From Arthrobacter nitroguajacolicus_D (GTDB lineage Bacteria > Actinomycetota > Actinomycetes > Actinomycetales > Micrococcaceae): a stretch of 64,000 nt of DNA. A program made the translations under genes and the position numbers. The notes beneath the pieces are model-generated. The model was not told the DNA's origin, made no database searches, and saw only the letters and a program-made list of their open reading frames with translations. Location: positions 400,469 through 464,468 of the forward strand of contig NZ_JAVDSH010000004.1 of NCBI RefSeq assembly GCF_031455195.1, in the 5' to 3' direction. Shown here in pieces: positions 7,328-14,813 of this stretch (the first letter of the stretch is position 1; each line of letters starts with the position of its first letter).

Positions 7328-8770
7328 ATGTTCAGAACGCACACGTCCGTCAAAACGCCGATCCGAGGCGCTCTCGGAGCCAAAGTGACTGCGTTTCTCT
7401 TGGCTGCAGTGACCCTGGCAGCGTCGGGGGCAGGGGCGGCTGGCGCGGCCGAGCAACCGCGGCAAGACGACCACGCCATGGGATCCACTCTTCGTGACAA
7501 CGAAAGCGAGGGCCAGGATTTGGCCACCATCCAGGATGCTTCGCCTTTGGCAGTGCCGTCGGGCGTGCGTGGGATGGACGTGAGCAGCCACCAGGGCGTG
7601 GTGGACTGGTCCAAGGCCGCAGCCAACGGGGCCAAATTTGCGTACGTGAAGGCCAGCGAGGGAACCGCCTACCGCAACCCCTACTTCGCCGGCCAGTACG
7701 CTGGGGCGGCTTCGGCCGGCATGCTGCACGGCGCCTACCATTTCGCCCTCCCCAACGCGTCGTCCGGTGCAGCGCAAGCCAACTACTTTCTCCAGAGCGG
7801 TGCAGCCTGGACGCCGGACGGGAAAACACTGCCTTCCCTGTTGGACTTGGAGTACAGCCCCTACGGCGACGGCGCCTGCTATGGAATGACGTCGGGCCAG
7901 ATGATTTCGTGGATCTCCGACTTCTCCACCACCATCCTGGCTAGGACCGGGCGCCTTCCGGCCATCTACACGACTACCGACTGGTGGAATAGGTGCACCG
8001 GTAAGGCCAACGGCTTCGGGAACCACCCGCTCCACATCGCGAGCTGGGCATCGACGCCCGGGGCGCTGCCAGCCGGTTGGAAAAACTACACCTTGTGGCA
8101 GCACGCTGAGTCCGGAGCGTTCCCGGGGGACCAGAACGTCTTCAGGGGCTCGCTCACCGAGTTGACCGCGTTCGCCAAGAATCCGGGTCCCATCTTCTCT
8201 GATATTGCCGGCGGCCAGTTCACCACGGAGGTCAACTGGCTAGGGTCTCGCGGCATTTCAACAGGGTGGACCGAAGCCAATGGGGCCCGGACCTACCGTC
8301 CACTCGCTCCAGTTGCGCGTGATGCCATGGCCGCGTTCATGTACCGCCTGGCCGGCTCGCCCGCCTTCAGCGCTCCCGCGAAGTCGCCGTTCGCTGATGT
8401 CGCCACGGATAACCCGTTCTACAAGCAGATCACGTGGCTTGCAAGCAAGGGCATCAGCACGGGCTGGACTGAGGCCAATGGGACCAAGACCTATCGTCCG
8501 CTGGAGCCGGTAGCACGTGATGCCATGGCCGCGTTTATGTACCGCATGGCAGGTTCGCCCGCCTACAGCCCGCCTGCGAAGTCGCCGTTCGCGGACGTTG
8601 CCACGAACAATCCGTTCTACAAGCAGATCACGTGGCTCGCGGGCAGCGGCATCAGCACGGGCTGGACTGAGGCCAATGGGACCAAGACCTATCGTCCGCT
8701 GGAGCCGGTAGCACGTGATGCCATGGCCGCCTTCATGAGCCGCTACAACGCCAAGTTCGGGAGCAAATAG
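7328..8770 (+). CDS. GH25 lysozyme with three C-terminal SLH-like repeats, secreted
   Basis: The 480-residue protein begins with a signal peptide (about 1-42, AFLLAAVTLAASGAGAAGAA). A glycoside hydrolase family 25 domain follows (about 80-280), with GMDVSSHQGVVDW carrying the catalytic-region aspartate, KFAYVKASEGTAY, and SLLDLEYSPYGD with the acidic pair. Three SLH-like repeats of about 66 residues follow (FADVATDNPFYKQITWLAS; GISTGWTEANGTKTYRP). It should cleave peptidoglycan outside the membrane, the repeats probably giving wall attachment. Repeats 2 and 3 share an 83-bp identical block (8450-8532 and 8648-8730). ATG 7328 is chosen for the GGAGG about 9 bases upstream. Confidence 0.92.
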   Translation: MFRTHTSVKTPIRGALGAKVTAFLLAAVTLAASGAGAAGAAEQPRQDDHAMGSTLRDNESEGQDLATIQDASPLAVPSGVRGMDVSSHQGVVDWSKAAANGAKFAYVKASEGTAYRNPYFAGQYAGAASAGMLHGAYHFALPNASSGAAQANYFLQSGAAWTPDGKTLPSLLDLEYSPYGDGACYGMTSGQMISWISDFSTTILARTGRLPAIYTTTDWWNRCTGKANGFGNHPLHIASWASTPGALPAGWKNYTLWQHAESGAFPGDQNVFRGSLTELTAFAKNPGPIFSDIAGGQFTTEVNWLGSRGISTGWTEANGARTYRPLAPVARDAMAAFMYRLAGSPAFSAPAKSPFADVATDNPFYKQITWLASKGISTGWTEANGTKTYRPLEPVARDAMAAFMYRMAGSPAYSPPAKSPFADVATNNPFYKQITWLAGSGISTGWTEANGTKTYRPLEPVARDAMAAFMSRYNAKFGSK

Positions 8771-8785
8771 CGGGCCGTTGCGGCG

Positions 8786-10141
8786 CTACTTCCCCTTGCG
8801 TCCCGTTCGCTTGGCGGCAGCGTTCATCGCCGACTTCACCGCAGGCGGCAGCCCCGCCGTCTCGGTTTCCGGTTCAGCGACGGTGCCGCGCCAGTGAGCG
8901 AGGCCCTTCATGCCGTGGTAGATCACCAGTGCTGCAGCTGACCCAAGGGCGATGCCCGTGAACTTCAGCTCGCCAATGGTCCACGTGTAGTCCGCAATCC
9001 CAATGATCAAGGCCACGGCAGCGGTGGTCAGGTTGATCGGGTTGGAGAAGTTGACCTTGTTCTGCACCCAGATCTTCACGCCGAGCACGCCGATCATGCC
9101 GTAGAGCATCGTCGCGGCGCCACCCAGGACACCCGGCGGGACGGTCGCGATCAGTTCTCCGAATTTCGGAGAGAAGCTCAGCAGGATGGCGAAGACACCG
9201 GCCACCCAGTATGCCGCCGTCGAATAGACCTTGGTGGCCGCCATGACGCCGATGTTTTCGGCGTAAGTGGTTGTACCCGAGCCGCCGCCAAATCCGGCAA
9301 GTACCGTCGCGGCGCCGTCGGCCATCAGCGCGCGGCCGGAGACGCCGTCGAGGTTTTGGCCGGTCATCGCAGCCACCGACTTCACGTGCCCCACGTTCTC
9401 GGCCACCAGCACCAGGACCACAGGTACGAACAGACCCACAACCCCAATGTGGAACTCGGGTGTCTGGAAGAGCGGAAGGCCAATCCAGGCTGCGGCGTCC
9501 ATCTTTTCGTACGAAACCTCGCCGCGCATCATGGCAACGAGGTACCCCACAACAACACCCACCAGAATGCTCAAACGCCCAAGGATTCCGCGGAACAAAA
9601 CAGAAACCAGGATGATCGTCACCAGCGTGATGAGGGCGGTAACCGGTGCGAGGTCGAAGTTGGCCTTGGCAGCCGGCGCCAGGTTTAGGCCGATCAGCGC
9701 CACGATGGCGCCGGTGACGATCGGCGGCATGAGCCGGTTGATCCATTCGGCACCGAACTTCTGGACCACCGCACCTATAAGCGCCAGTACGACGCCGGCA
9801 AGCACCACGCCGCCCAAGGCGCCGCTTACGCCGTACTGCTGCTGGGATGCCATGATCGGAGCGATGAACGCGAAGCTCGAACCGAGGTAGCTGGGGACGC
9901 GGCCCTTGGTGATGACGAGGAACAGCAGCGTGCCGATGCCCGAGAAGAACAGGGTTGTGGCTGGAGGCATACCCGTGATGATGGGGACCAGGAAGGTCGC
10001 GCCGAACATGGCCACCACGTGCTGCATACCGATGCCGATGGTCAATGGCCACGCGAGCCGCTCATCCGGTGCCACCACGTGGCCGGGGCGGATGGACTTG
10101 CCGTTGCCGTGGAGCTTCCATTTGGTGCCGAGCATGCTCAT
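8786..10141 (-). CDS. Uracil/xanthine permease (NCS2 family, RutG/UraA-like)
   Basis: The 451-residue protein is a full-length NCS2 nucleobase transporter with about fourteen membrane segments. Recognisable signatures are GMQHVVAMFGATFLVPIITG near the N-terminus, ENVGHVKSVAAMTG in helix 8 and GFGGGSGTTTYAENIGVMA around helix 10, where substrate-binding acidic residues sit. The pattern is closer to RutG/UraA uracil permeases than to xanthine or urate members. The C-terminal tail is basic (AAKRTGRKGK). It is divergent, over a 254-bp gap, from a RutE-like reductase, which supports a pyrimidine role. Confidence 0.92.
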   Translation of the reverse strand: MSMLGTKWKLHGNGKSIRPGHVVAPDERLAWPLTIGIGMQHVVAMFGATFLVPIITGMPPATTLFFSGIGTLLFLVITKGRVPSYLGSSFAFIAPIMASQQQYGVSGALGGVVLAGVVLALIGAVVQKFGAEWINRLMPPIVTGAIVALIGLNLAPAAKANFDLAPVTALITLVTIILVSVLFRGILGRLSILVGVVVGYLVAMMRGEVSYEKMDAAAWIGLPLFQTPEFHIGVVGLFVPVVLVLVAENVGHVKSVAAMTGQNLDGVSGRALMADGAATVLAGFGGGSGTTTYAENIGVMAATKVYSTAAYWVAGVFAILLSFSPKFGELIATVPPGVLGGAATMLYGMIGVLGVKIWVQNKVNFSNPINLTTAAVALIIGIADYTWTIGELKFTGIALGSAAALVIYHGMKGLAHWRGTVAEPETETAGLPPAVKSAMNAAAKRTGRKGK

Positions 10142-10395
10142 GGCGGGCCTTCCTCAGAAGAGTGTTGGGATTCGGTGCAACATTACCGCCATTGTGGGGC
10201 CTGCTCTACGCGCCTCGCACACGGAATAGCGCGCAAAACGGGCCTCGCAACGCAAGGAAACGACACGCGGAGTCACGCTATGTGCGCAACGTCACGGGCC
10301 GTCATGGGAAGAGGACAACGGAAGTTGAAGTTGCAACCATGGAAAGCAGAAGTGCCCGGCCGTTTCAGGGCCAGGGCCCAGCGAAAGGTTTACGA

Positions 10396-11001
10396 ATGAC
10401 GATCGCCCACGAAGAAGCAGTCATTGACGCCGCAGCAGTCGACGCCATTTTTGCCGAAGCCCGCACCGCCAACAGCTTCGCCGGTGAGGTCACCGACGAG
10501 CAGGCCCGTGCCATCTACGAGCTCACCAAGTTCGGACCGACGGCTTTCAACTCCCAGCCCCTCCGCGTGACCTACGTCCGCTCGGACGAGGCCCGCGCCA
10601 AGCTGGTTGACCACCTGTCCCGCGGTAACCAGGCGAAGACCGCGTCCGCGCCTCTGGTCGCGCTGCTGTCTTACGACACCGACTGGCAGGGTCAGTGGGA
10701 CAAGTTCCTCCCCGAATACGGCGCCCCCAAGGCCATGTACGACGACAACGCCGACCTTGCTGCCGCTACGGGCAACAACAACGCCCACCTGCAGGCCGGT
10801 TACTTCATCTTGGCCGTTCGCTCTCTCGGTTTCGCAGCCGGCCCGATGACCGGCGCTGACTTCGCCGCGATCGACGCCGAGTTCTTCCCGAACGGTGACC
10901 AGAAGAGCTTCCTTGTAGTCAACATCGGCCAGCCCGGCCCGGATGCCTGGGGCGCAGCCAAGCCGAAGTTCTCCTACGACGATGTGGTCCGCACCGTCTG
11001 A
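10396..11001 (+). CDS. Malonic semialdehyde reductase-like nitroreductase (RutE/HadB type)
   Basis: The 201-residue protein belongs to the RutE/HadB branch of the FMN-dependent nitroreductase family. It shows FGPTAFNSQPLRVTYV in the N-terminal FMN-binding region, the NNNAHLQAGYFILAVRSLG helix and AAGPMTGADFAAIDAEFF. RutE reduces malonic semialdehyde to 3-hydroxypropionate in the Rut pyrimidine degradation pathway. The divergent uracil permease fits that role, but the other rut genes are not in this window, so it may act on other aldehydes or nitro compounds. The ATG is preceded by AAAGG; a much longer upstream frame is non-coding. A 60-bp hairpin follows. Confidence 0.85.
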   Translation: MTIAHEEAVIDAAAVDAIFAEARTANSFAGEVTDEQARAIYELTKFGPTAFNSQPLRVTYVRSDEARAKLVDHLSRGNQAKTASAPLVALLSYDTDWQGQWDKFLPEYGAPKAMYDDNADLAAATGNNNAHLQAGYFILAVRSLGFAAGPMTGADFAAIDAEFFPNGDQKSFLVVNIGQPGPDAWGAAKPKFSYDDVVRTV

Positions 11002-11020
11002 GGACGCGCACAACGACTGA

Positions 11021-11080
11021 TGACACAGAAACGGGTTGAGGACACCCAAATTCAGGTGTCCTCAACCCGTTTCCGTGTCA
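11021..11080. terminator. Long inverted repeat after the RutE-like gene
   Basis: A near-perfect 26-bp stem (TGACACAGAAACGGGTTGAG pairing with CTCAACCCGTTTCCGTGTCA) closes an 8-base loop, CAAATTCA. It lies between the ends of two convergent genes and could terminate both, but lacks a T-tract. It resembles a second hairpin at 14741-14790 in its flanking bases, so it may be a member of a dispersed hairpin family. Confidence 0.6.
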
Positions 11081-11114
11081 CCAGCACCTTTGCGCGGCGC
11101 CAGGCAGGCGAAAC

Positions 11115-12776
11115 CTACGCGATGACCCCGTCCACCAGCGCCTTGGCTTCTTCTTGAACCTGCTTCAGGTGGTCCGCGCCCTTGAAGGACTCGGCGTAGA
11201 TCTTGTAGACGTCCTCAGTGCCGGAGGGGCGGGCCGCGAACCACGCGTTCTCCGTGACAACCTTCAGGCCACCGATTGATGCGCCGTTGCCCGGCGCCTC
11301 GGTGAGCTTGGCGGTGATCTCCTCGCCTGCCAGGGAGGTCGCGGTGACGTCCGCTGCGGAGAGCTTGCCCAGCTTGGCCTTCTGTTCGCGGGTTGCAGCG
11401 GCATCGATGCGCGCGTACACGGGTGCGCCGAACTGGTCGGTGAGGCCCTTGTAGAGCTGGGAGGGGGACGAACCCGTGACGGCCGTGATCTCGGAAGCCA
11501 GCAGGGCCAGCAGGATGCCGTCCTTATCCGTGGTCCATACGCTGCCGTCGAGCTTGTTGAAGGACGCTCCGGCTGATTCCTCGCCACCGAATGCGCCTTC
11601 GCCGGAGAGCAGGCCGGGAACGAACCACTTGAAGCCCACTGGAACCTCTACCAGCTTGCGTCCGAGCCCGGAAGCAACGCGGTCGATGATCGAGGACGAA
11701 ACCAGTGTCTTACCCACCACTGACTCCGGGTTCCAGCCACTGCGGTTCCGGTAAAGGTAGTCAATGGCGACGGCAAGGTAGTGGTTCGGGTTCATGAGGC
11801 CGCCATCGGGGGTGACGATGCCGTGGCGGTCGGCGTCGGCGTCGTTACCGGTGGCGACGTCATAGGCGGCTTTGCCATCCGCACCCAAAGACATTCGCTG
11901 GATCAGGGAGGCCATGGCCGACGGCGACGAGCAATCCATGCGGATCTTCTCGTCCCAGTCGAGGGTCATGAACGCCCACTGCGGATCGACAGTCGGGTTC
12001 ACCACTGTGAGGTTCAGCTGGTGGCGCTCGCCGATCTCGCCCCAGTAGTCCACGGACGCTCCACCCATGGGGTCCGCGCCGATGCGGACGCCGGCGTTGC
12101 GGATCGCGTCGAGGTTGAGCACGGACGGGAGGTCGTCCACGTAGCTGCTGAGGAAGTCGAACTTGCCGGTGGTGTCCGCATTCAAGGCATCGTTCAGCGG
12201 CATGCGCTTCACGCCACGCAGACCGTTTTCCAGCAGTTGGTTGGCGCGATCGGCGATCCAGCCCGTGGCGTCGGTGTCAGCCGGGCCACCATGCGGAGGG
12301 TTGTATTTGAAGCCGCCATCACCGGGCGGGTTGTGGCTGGGGGTGACCACGATGCCGTCGGCCTGGGGAGTGCCCGGGGCCGCTTCGCGGTTGTACTTCA
12401 GGATGGCGTGGCTCAGCGCCGGGGTGGGTGTGTAGGCGTGGCGGGCGTCAACCAGCACGGTGACTCCGTTGGCGGCCAAAACTTCCAGCGCGGAGTTCTG
12501 CGCCGGCTCACTGAGGGCGTGGGTGTCGCGTCCTATGAACAGCGGCCCAGTGATGCCCTGGCGGCCGCGGTACTCGACTATTGCCTGCGTAATCGCGAGG
12601 ATGTGCGGTTCGTTGAACGACGCCTTCAAGCTGGATCCGCGGTGTCCAGACGTTCCAAACGCCACACGCTGCGCGGGATCACCCAGGTCGGGAGCGACGT
12701 CGAAGTACGCGTCCAGGAGGGCTGTGATGTCTACAAGGTCTTGGGGAAGGGCAACTGTGCCCGCTCGGCTAGCCAT
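11115..12776 (-). CDS. pgm: Phosphoglucomutase, alpha-D-glucose phosphate-specific
   Basis: The 553-residue protein interconverts glucose 1-phosphate and glucose 6-phosphate, linking glycolysis to glycogen, trehalose and cell-wall sugar synthesis in the cytoplasm. The phosphoserine loop is intact (VVTPSHNPPGDGGFKYNP), as are GNDADADRHGIV for the metal-binding DxDxD region, the sugar-binding GGEESAGASF and the phosphate-binding AARPSGTEDVYKIYAES. Length fits the family. ATG 12776 (MASRAGTVALPQ) matches the usual N-terminus; ATG 12788 with GAGG upstream is an alternative. It is convergent with the RutE-like gene, with a large hairpin in between. Confidence 0.95.
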   Translation of the reverse strand: MASRAGTVALPQDLVDITALLDAYFDVAPDLGDPAQRVAFGTSGHRGSSLKASFNEPHILAITQAIVEYRGRQGITGPLFIGRDTHALSEPAQNSALEVLAANGVTVLVDARHAYTPTPALSHAILKYNREAAPGTPQADGIVVTPSHNPPGDGGFKYNPPHGGPADTDATGWIADRANQLLENGLRGVKRMPLNDALNADTTGKFDFLSSYVDDLPSVLNLDAIRNAGVRIGADPMGGASVDYWGEIGERHQLNLTVVNPTVDPQWAFMTLDWDEKIRMDCSSPSAMASLIQRMSLGADGKAAYDVATGNDADADRHGIVTPDGGLMNPNHYLAVAIDYLYRNRSGWNPESVVGKTLVSSSIIDRVASGLGRKLVEVPVGFKWFVPGLLSGEGAFGGEESAGASFNKLDGSVWTTDKDGILLALLASEITAVTGSSPSQLYKGLTDQFGAPVYARIDAAATREQKAKLGKLSAADVTATSLAGEEITAKLTEAPGNGASIGGLKVVTENAWFAARPSGTEDVYKIYAESFKGADHLKQVQEEAKALVDGVIA

Positions 12777-12910
12777 GGGGTCCAGCATGCCAGACCTCGG
12801 GGCCTGCTGACAGGAAATGTCCGGGATCCGGCCCCTGTGACGCCGAATGGCGACCCCGGATCCCGCAGCGGGACGAAGATTCACCTCATGTTCAAGAATG
12901 GTTGCTAGCC

Positions 12911-12949
12911 AAAAAGAACGCCCCGCCCCGGTCCAAGGAACCGGGGCGG
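12911..12949 (-). terminator. Intrinsic terminator of the SDR gene
   Basis: On the minus strand, 28 bp after the SDR stop, CCGCCCCGGT pairs with ACCGGGGCGG around a 7-base loop and is followed by GGGCGTTCTTTTT. The stem and T-run orientation fit Rho-independent termination of the SDR transcript before pgm. Confidence 0.85.
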
Positions 12950-12976
12950 AGCGGGGGTGTCAGTGAGGAGGCGCCG

Positions 12977-13732
12977 TTAGACGGCCGTGTAGCCGCCGTC
13001 AACGAGTACGTACGAACCGGTCATGAAGCTGGCCTTGTCCGAGAGGAGGAACGTGGTGACGTTTGCGATCTCTTCTGCCTTGCCCAGGCGGCCCAGCGAG
13101 TGCTTGGCTTCGAGGCCGTCGATAACTTCCTTCGGGGCGTTGGCGAGGAGCGGGGTGTCGATGTAGCCCGGGCCGATGGCGTTGACGCGCAGGCCCTGTG
13201 CACCATATTCGGCGGCTGCGTTCTTGGTCAGGCCGACGACGCCGTGCTTGGCTGCGGTGTAGGCGGCGTTGCCGGGCGCGGCGACGGCGCCATGGATCGA
13301 TGCCATGTTGACGATTGCGCCCTCGGAAGCGCCCGCTGCGAGGATGGCCGGGACCTGGTAGCGCATTCCATACAGGACACCGCTCAGGTTAATGCCGATG
13401 ACCCGGTCCCAGTCGGCGATGTCGACTTCGCCAACGGGGGCGTTGGCTCCGCCGATTCCGGCGTTGTTGACTGCGTAGTTGAGGGCACCATAGGTCTCGA
13501 CCGCGAAGTCGACGGCTTTCTTGCTGTCCTCGGCAACAGCTGTGTTGCCCTGGAAGGGTACGGCCTTCCCGCCTGCGGCAGTGATCTCATTGGCTACCCG
13601 AGTGGCGGCGTCGAGGTTGACGTCCGTGACAACCACGTTGACGCCGTTCTTCGCGAGGTCCTTGCTGATCGCTTCTCCGAGCCCTGAACCGCCGCCGGTG
13701 ACGAGTGCGGTCTTGCCTTCGAAGTTACCCAT
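12977..13732 (-). CDS. SDR family oxidoreductase (FabG/glucose dehydrogenase-like)
   Basis: The 251-residue classical short-chain dehydrogenase has the NAD(P) motif TGGGSGLGEAISKDLAKNG, the NNAGIGG strand, catalytic Ser in NMASIHG and the YTAAKHG Tyr-x-x-x-Lys pair. The ADV/VTDVNLD acidic residue at the end of the second strand suggests NAD preference. Members oxidise or reduce diverse alcohols and ketones; the substrate is not predictable. The gene stands alone, with a terminator after it and a divergent DUF4190 gene upstream. A CATGCA-TT-TGCATG palindrome lies about 95 bp upstream of the start. Confidence 0.88.
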   Translation of the reverse strand: MGNFEGKTALVTGGGSGLGEAISKDLAKNGVNVVVTDVNLDAATRVANEITAAGGKAVPFQGNTAVAEDSKKAVDFAVETYGALNYAVNNAGIGGANAPVGEVDIADWDRVIGINLSGVLYGMRYQVPAILAAGASEGAIVNMASIHGAVAAPGNAAYTAAKHGVVGLTKNAAAEYGAQGLRVNAIGPGYIDTPLLANAPKEVIDGLEAKHSLGRLGKAEEIANVTTFLLSDKASFMTGSYVLVDGGYTAV

Positions 13733-13923
13733 GATTCCTCCTTCGCGGGACGAATCCCGCAGATTCCGTAGTTAGCGCTGCTTACGTCGCTATTAGGGCC
13801 AACCCCGCCCATCGTCTCCGTATTCCATGCATTTGCATGAATCCCGTCACATGTGTCCTACTTATGCACTGCCCCGGACGGCGGTAGTGTTGGGATCAAA
13901 GACCAGATAGCAGGGGGATTCCT

Positions 13924-14637
13924 ATGTCAGATCAGCCATCCAAGGACAACGAGGACAAGCCTGCGGGCTACCAACCGCCGCAGTACGTTCCGCCCGCACA
14001 GTTCAGCGCACCGGAGGCCAGCGCGCCGCAGCCCGCCACGCCGGATCACAGCGCACCGGATCAGGAGGCCAGCGCCACCCAGCCGATCCCGCCACATGAG
14101 CAAAGCGCGTATACGCAGAACGCCCAGGGCCAGAACGACTTCTACACCCAGCCGATCCCGCCACATGAGCAAAGCGCGTATACGCAGAACGCCCAGGGCC
14201 AGAACGACTTCTACACCCAGCCGCAGCCCCCAAGCCAGGGCGCGTATTCGCCGGGCGACTACAGCCAGCAGTCGCAGTCACCGTACGGCCAGCCGCCCAG
14301 CCCATACCAGCAGCAGGCCTTTGGCCAGCAGCCTTACGGCCAGCCGCAGTCACCGTACGGTCAGCCCGCGTACTACGCCATGCAGGCTGAGCCCAAAGGC
14401 CTGAGCATCGCCAGCATGTGCTGCGGCATCGCCATCTTTGTGGGCTTCGGCTTCTTCATCCTGCCGCAGATCGCCGCGGTTATCCTTGGCCACCTTGCCC
14501 TCAAGCGCGAACCCGCGGGCAAGGGCATGGCAATTGCCGGCCTGGTGATGGGATACATCGGCGTGGCCCTCACATTGATCTTCGGCATCATTTTCTTCGC
14601 TGCCATTGCAACGTCCAGGAGCAGCTACAACTACTAA
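13924..14637 (+). CDS. DUF4190 membrane protein with Pro/Gln-rich repeat N-terminus
   Basis: The 237-residue protein has a long disordered N-terminus (about 1-150) rich in Pro, Gln, Ser and Tyr, then a DUF4190 module with two membrane helices: SMCCGIAIFVGFGFFILPQ (about 162-190) and GMAIAGLVMGYIGVALTLIF (about 203-232). Between them lies the characteristic GHLALKREPAGKGMA. The disordered part carries a perfect 69-bp tandem duplication (14077-14145 and 14146-14214), encoding TQPIPPHEQSAYTQNAQGQN plus DFY twice. GGGGG lies just upstream of the ATG. Function unknown; such proteins are common in actinobacterial envelopes. Confidence 0.85.
   Translation: MSDQPSKDNEDKPAGYQPPQYVPPAQFSAPEASAPQPATPDHSAPDQEASATQPIPPHEQSAYTQNAQGQNDFYTQPIPPHEQSAYTQNAQGQNDFYTQPQPPSQGAYSPGDYSQQSQSPYGQPPSPYQQQAFGQQPYGQPQSPYGQPAYYAMQAEPKGLSIASMCCGIAIFVGFGFFILPQIAAVILGHLALKREPAGKGMAIAGLVMGYIGVALTLIFGIIFFAAIATSRSSYNY
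14077..14214 (+). repeat. Perfect 69-bp tandem duplication inside the DUF4190 gene
   Basis: Two in-frame copies of 69 bp are identical at every base, so the duplication is recent or kept homogeneous by recombination. The start of a third copy (ACCCAGCCG) follows at 14215. Copy number may vary between strains. Confidence 0.95.
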
Positions 14638-14647
14638 AGAAACACGC

Positions 14648-14704
14648 ACGACGGCGCCCCTTGCGTCAGGTGGGAATCCCACCAGGCGCAGGTGGCGCCG
14701 TCGT
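14648..14704 (+). terminator. Terminator-like hairpin after the DUF4190 gene
   Basis: ACGACGGCGCC pairs with GGCGCCGTCGT, enclosing a second small stem (GGTGGGA/TCCCACC). It starts 11 bases after the stop codon and is followed by TCGTTGTTTA, a weak T-rich tail. Confidence 0.65.
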
Positions 14705-14740
14705 TGTTTAACGCCCAGCCGGGCCACCCAAATTCGCAGG

Positions 14741-14790
14741 TGACACAGCAACGGACCAGCGACGCCCGGATGTGGGTGTCGCTGGTCCGT
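14741..14790. terminator. Hairpin between convergent genes, related to the one at 11021
   Basis: ACGGACCAGCGACGCCC pairs with GGGTGTCGCTGGTCCGT (one G-T pair) around a short loop. The bases before it, CACCCAAATTCGCAGGTGACACAGCAACG, echo the loop and arm of the 11021-11080 hairpin. It lies downstream of the convergent peptide transporter gene. Confidence 0.55.
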
Positions 14791-14813
14791 TTGCGCGCCG
14801 TCAGCCAGGAACT

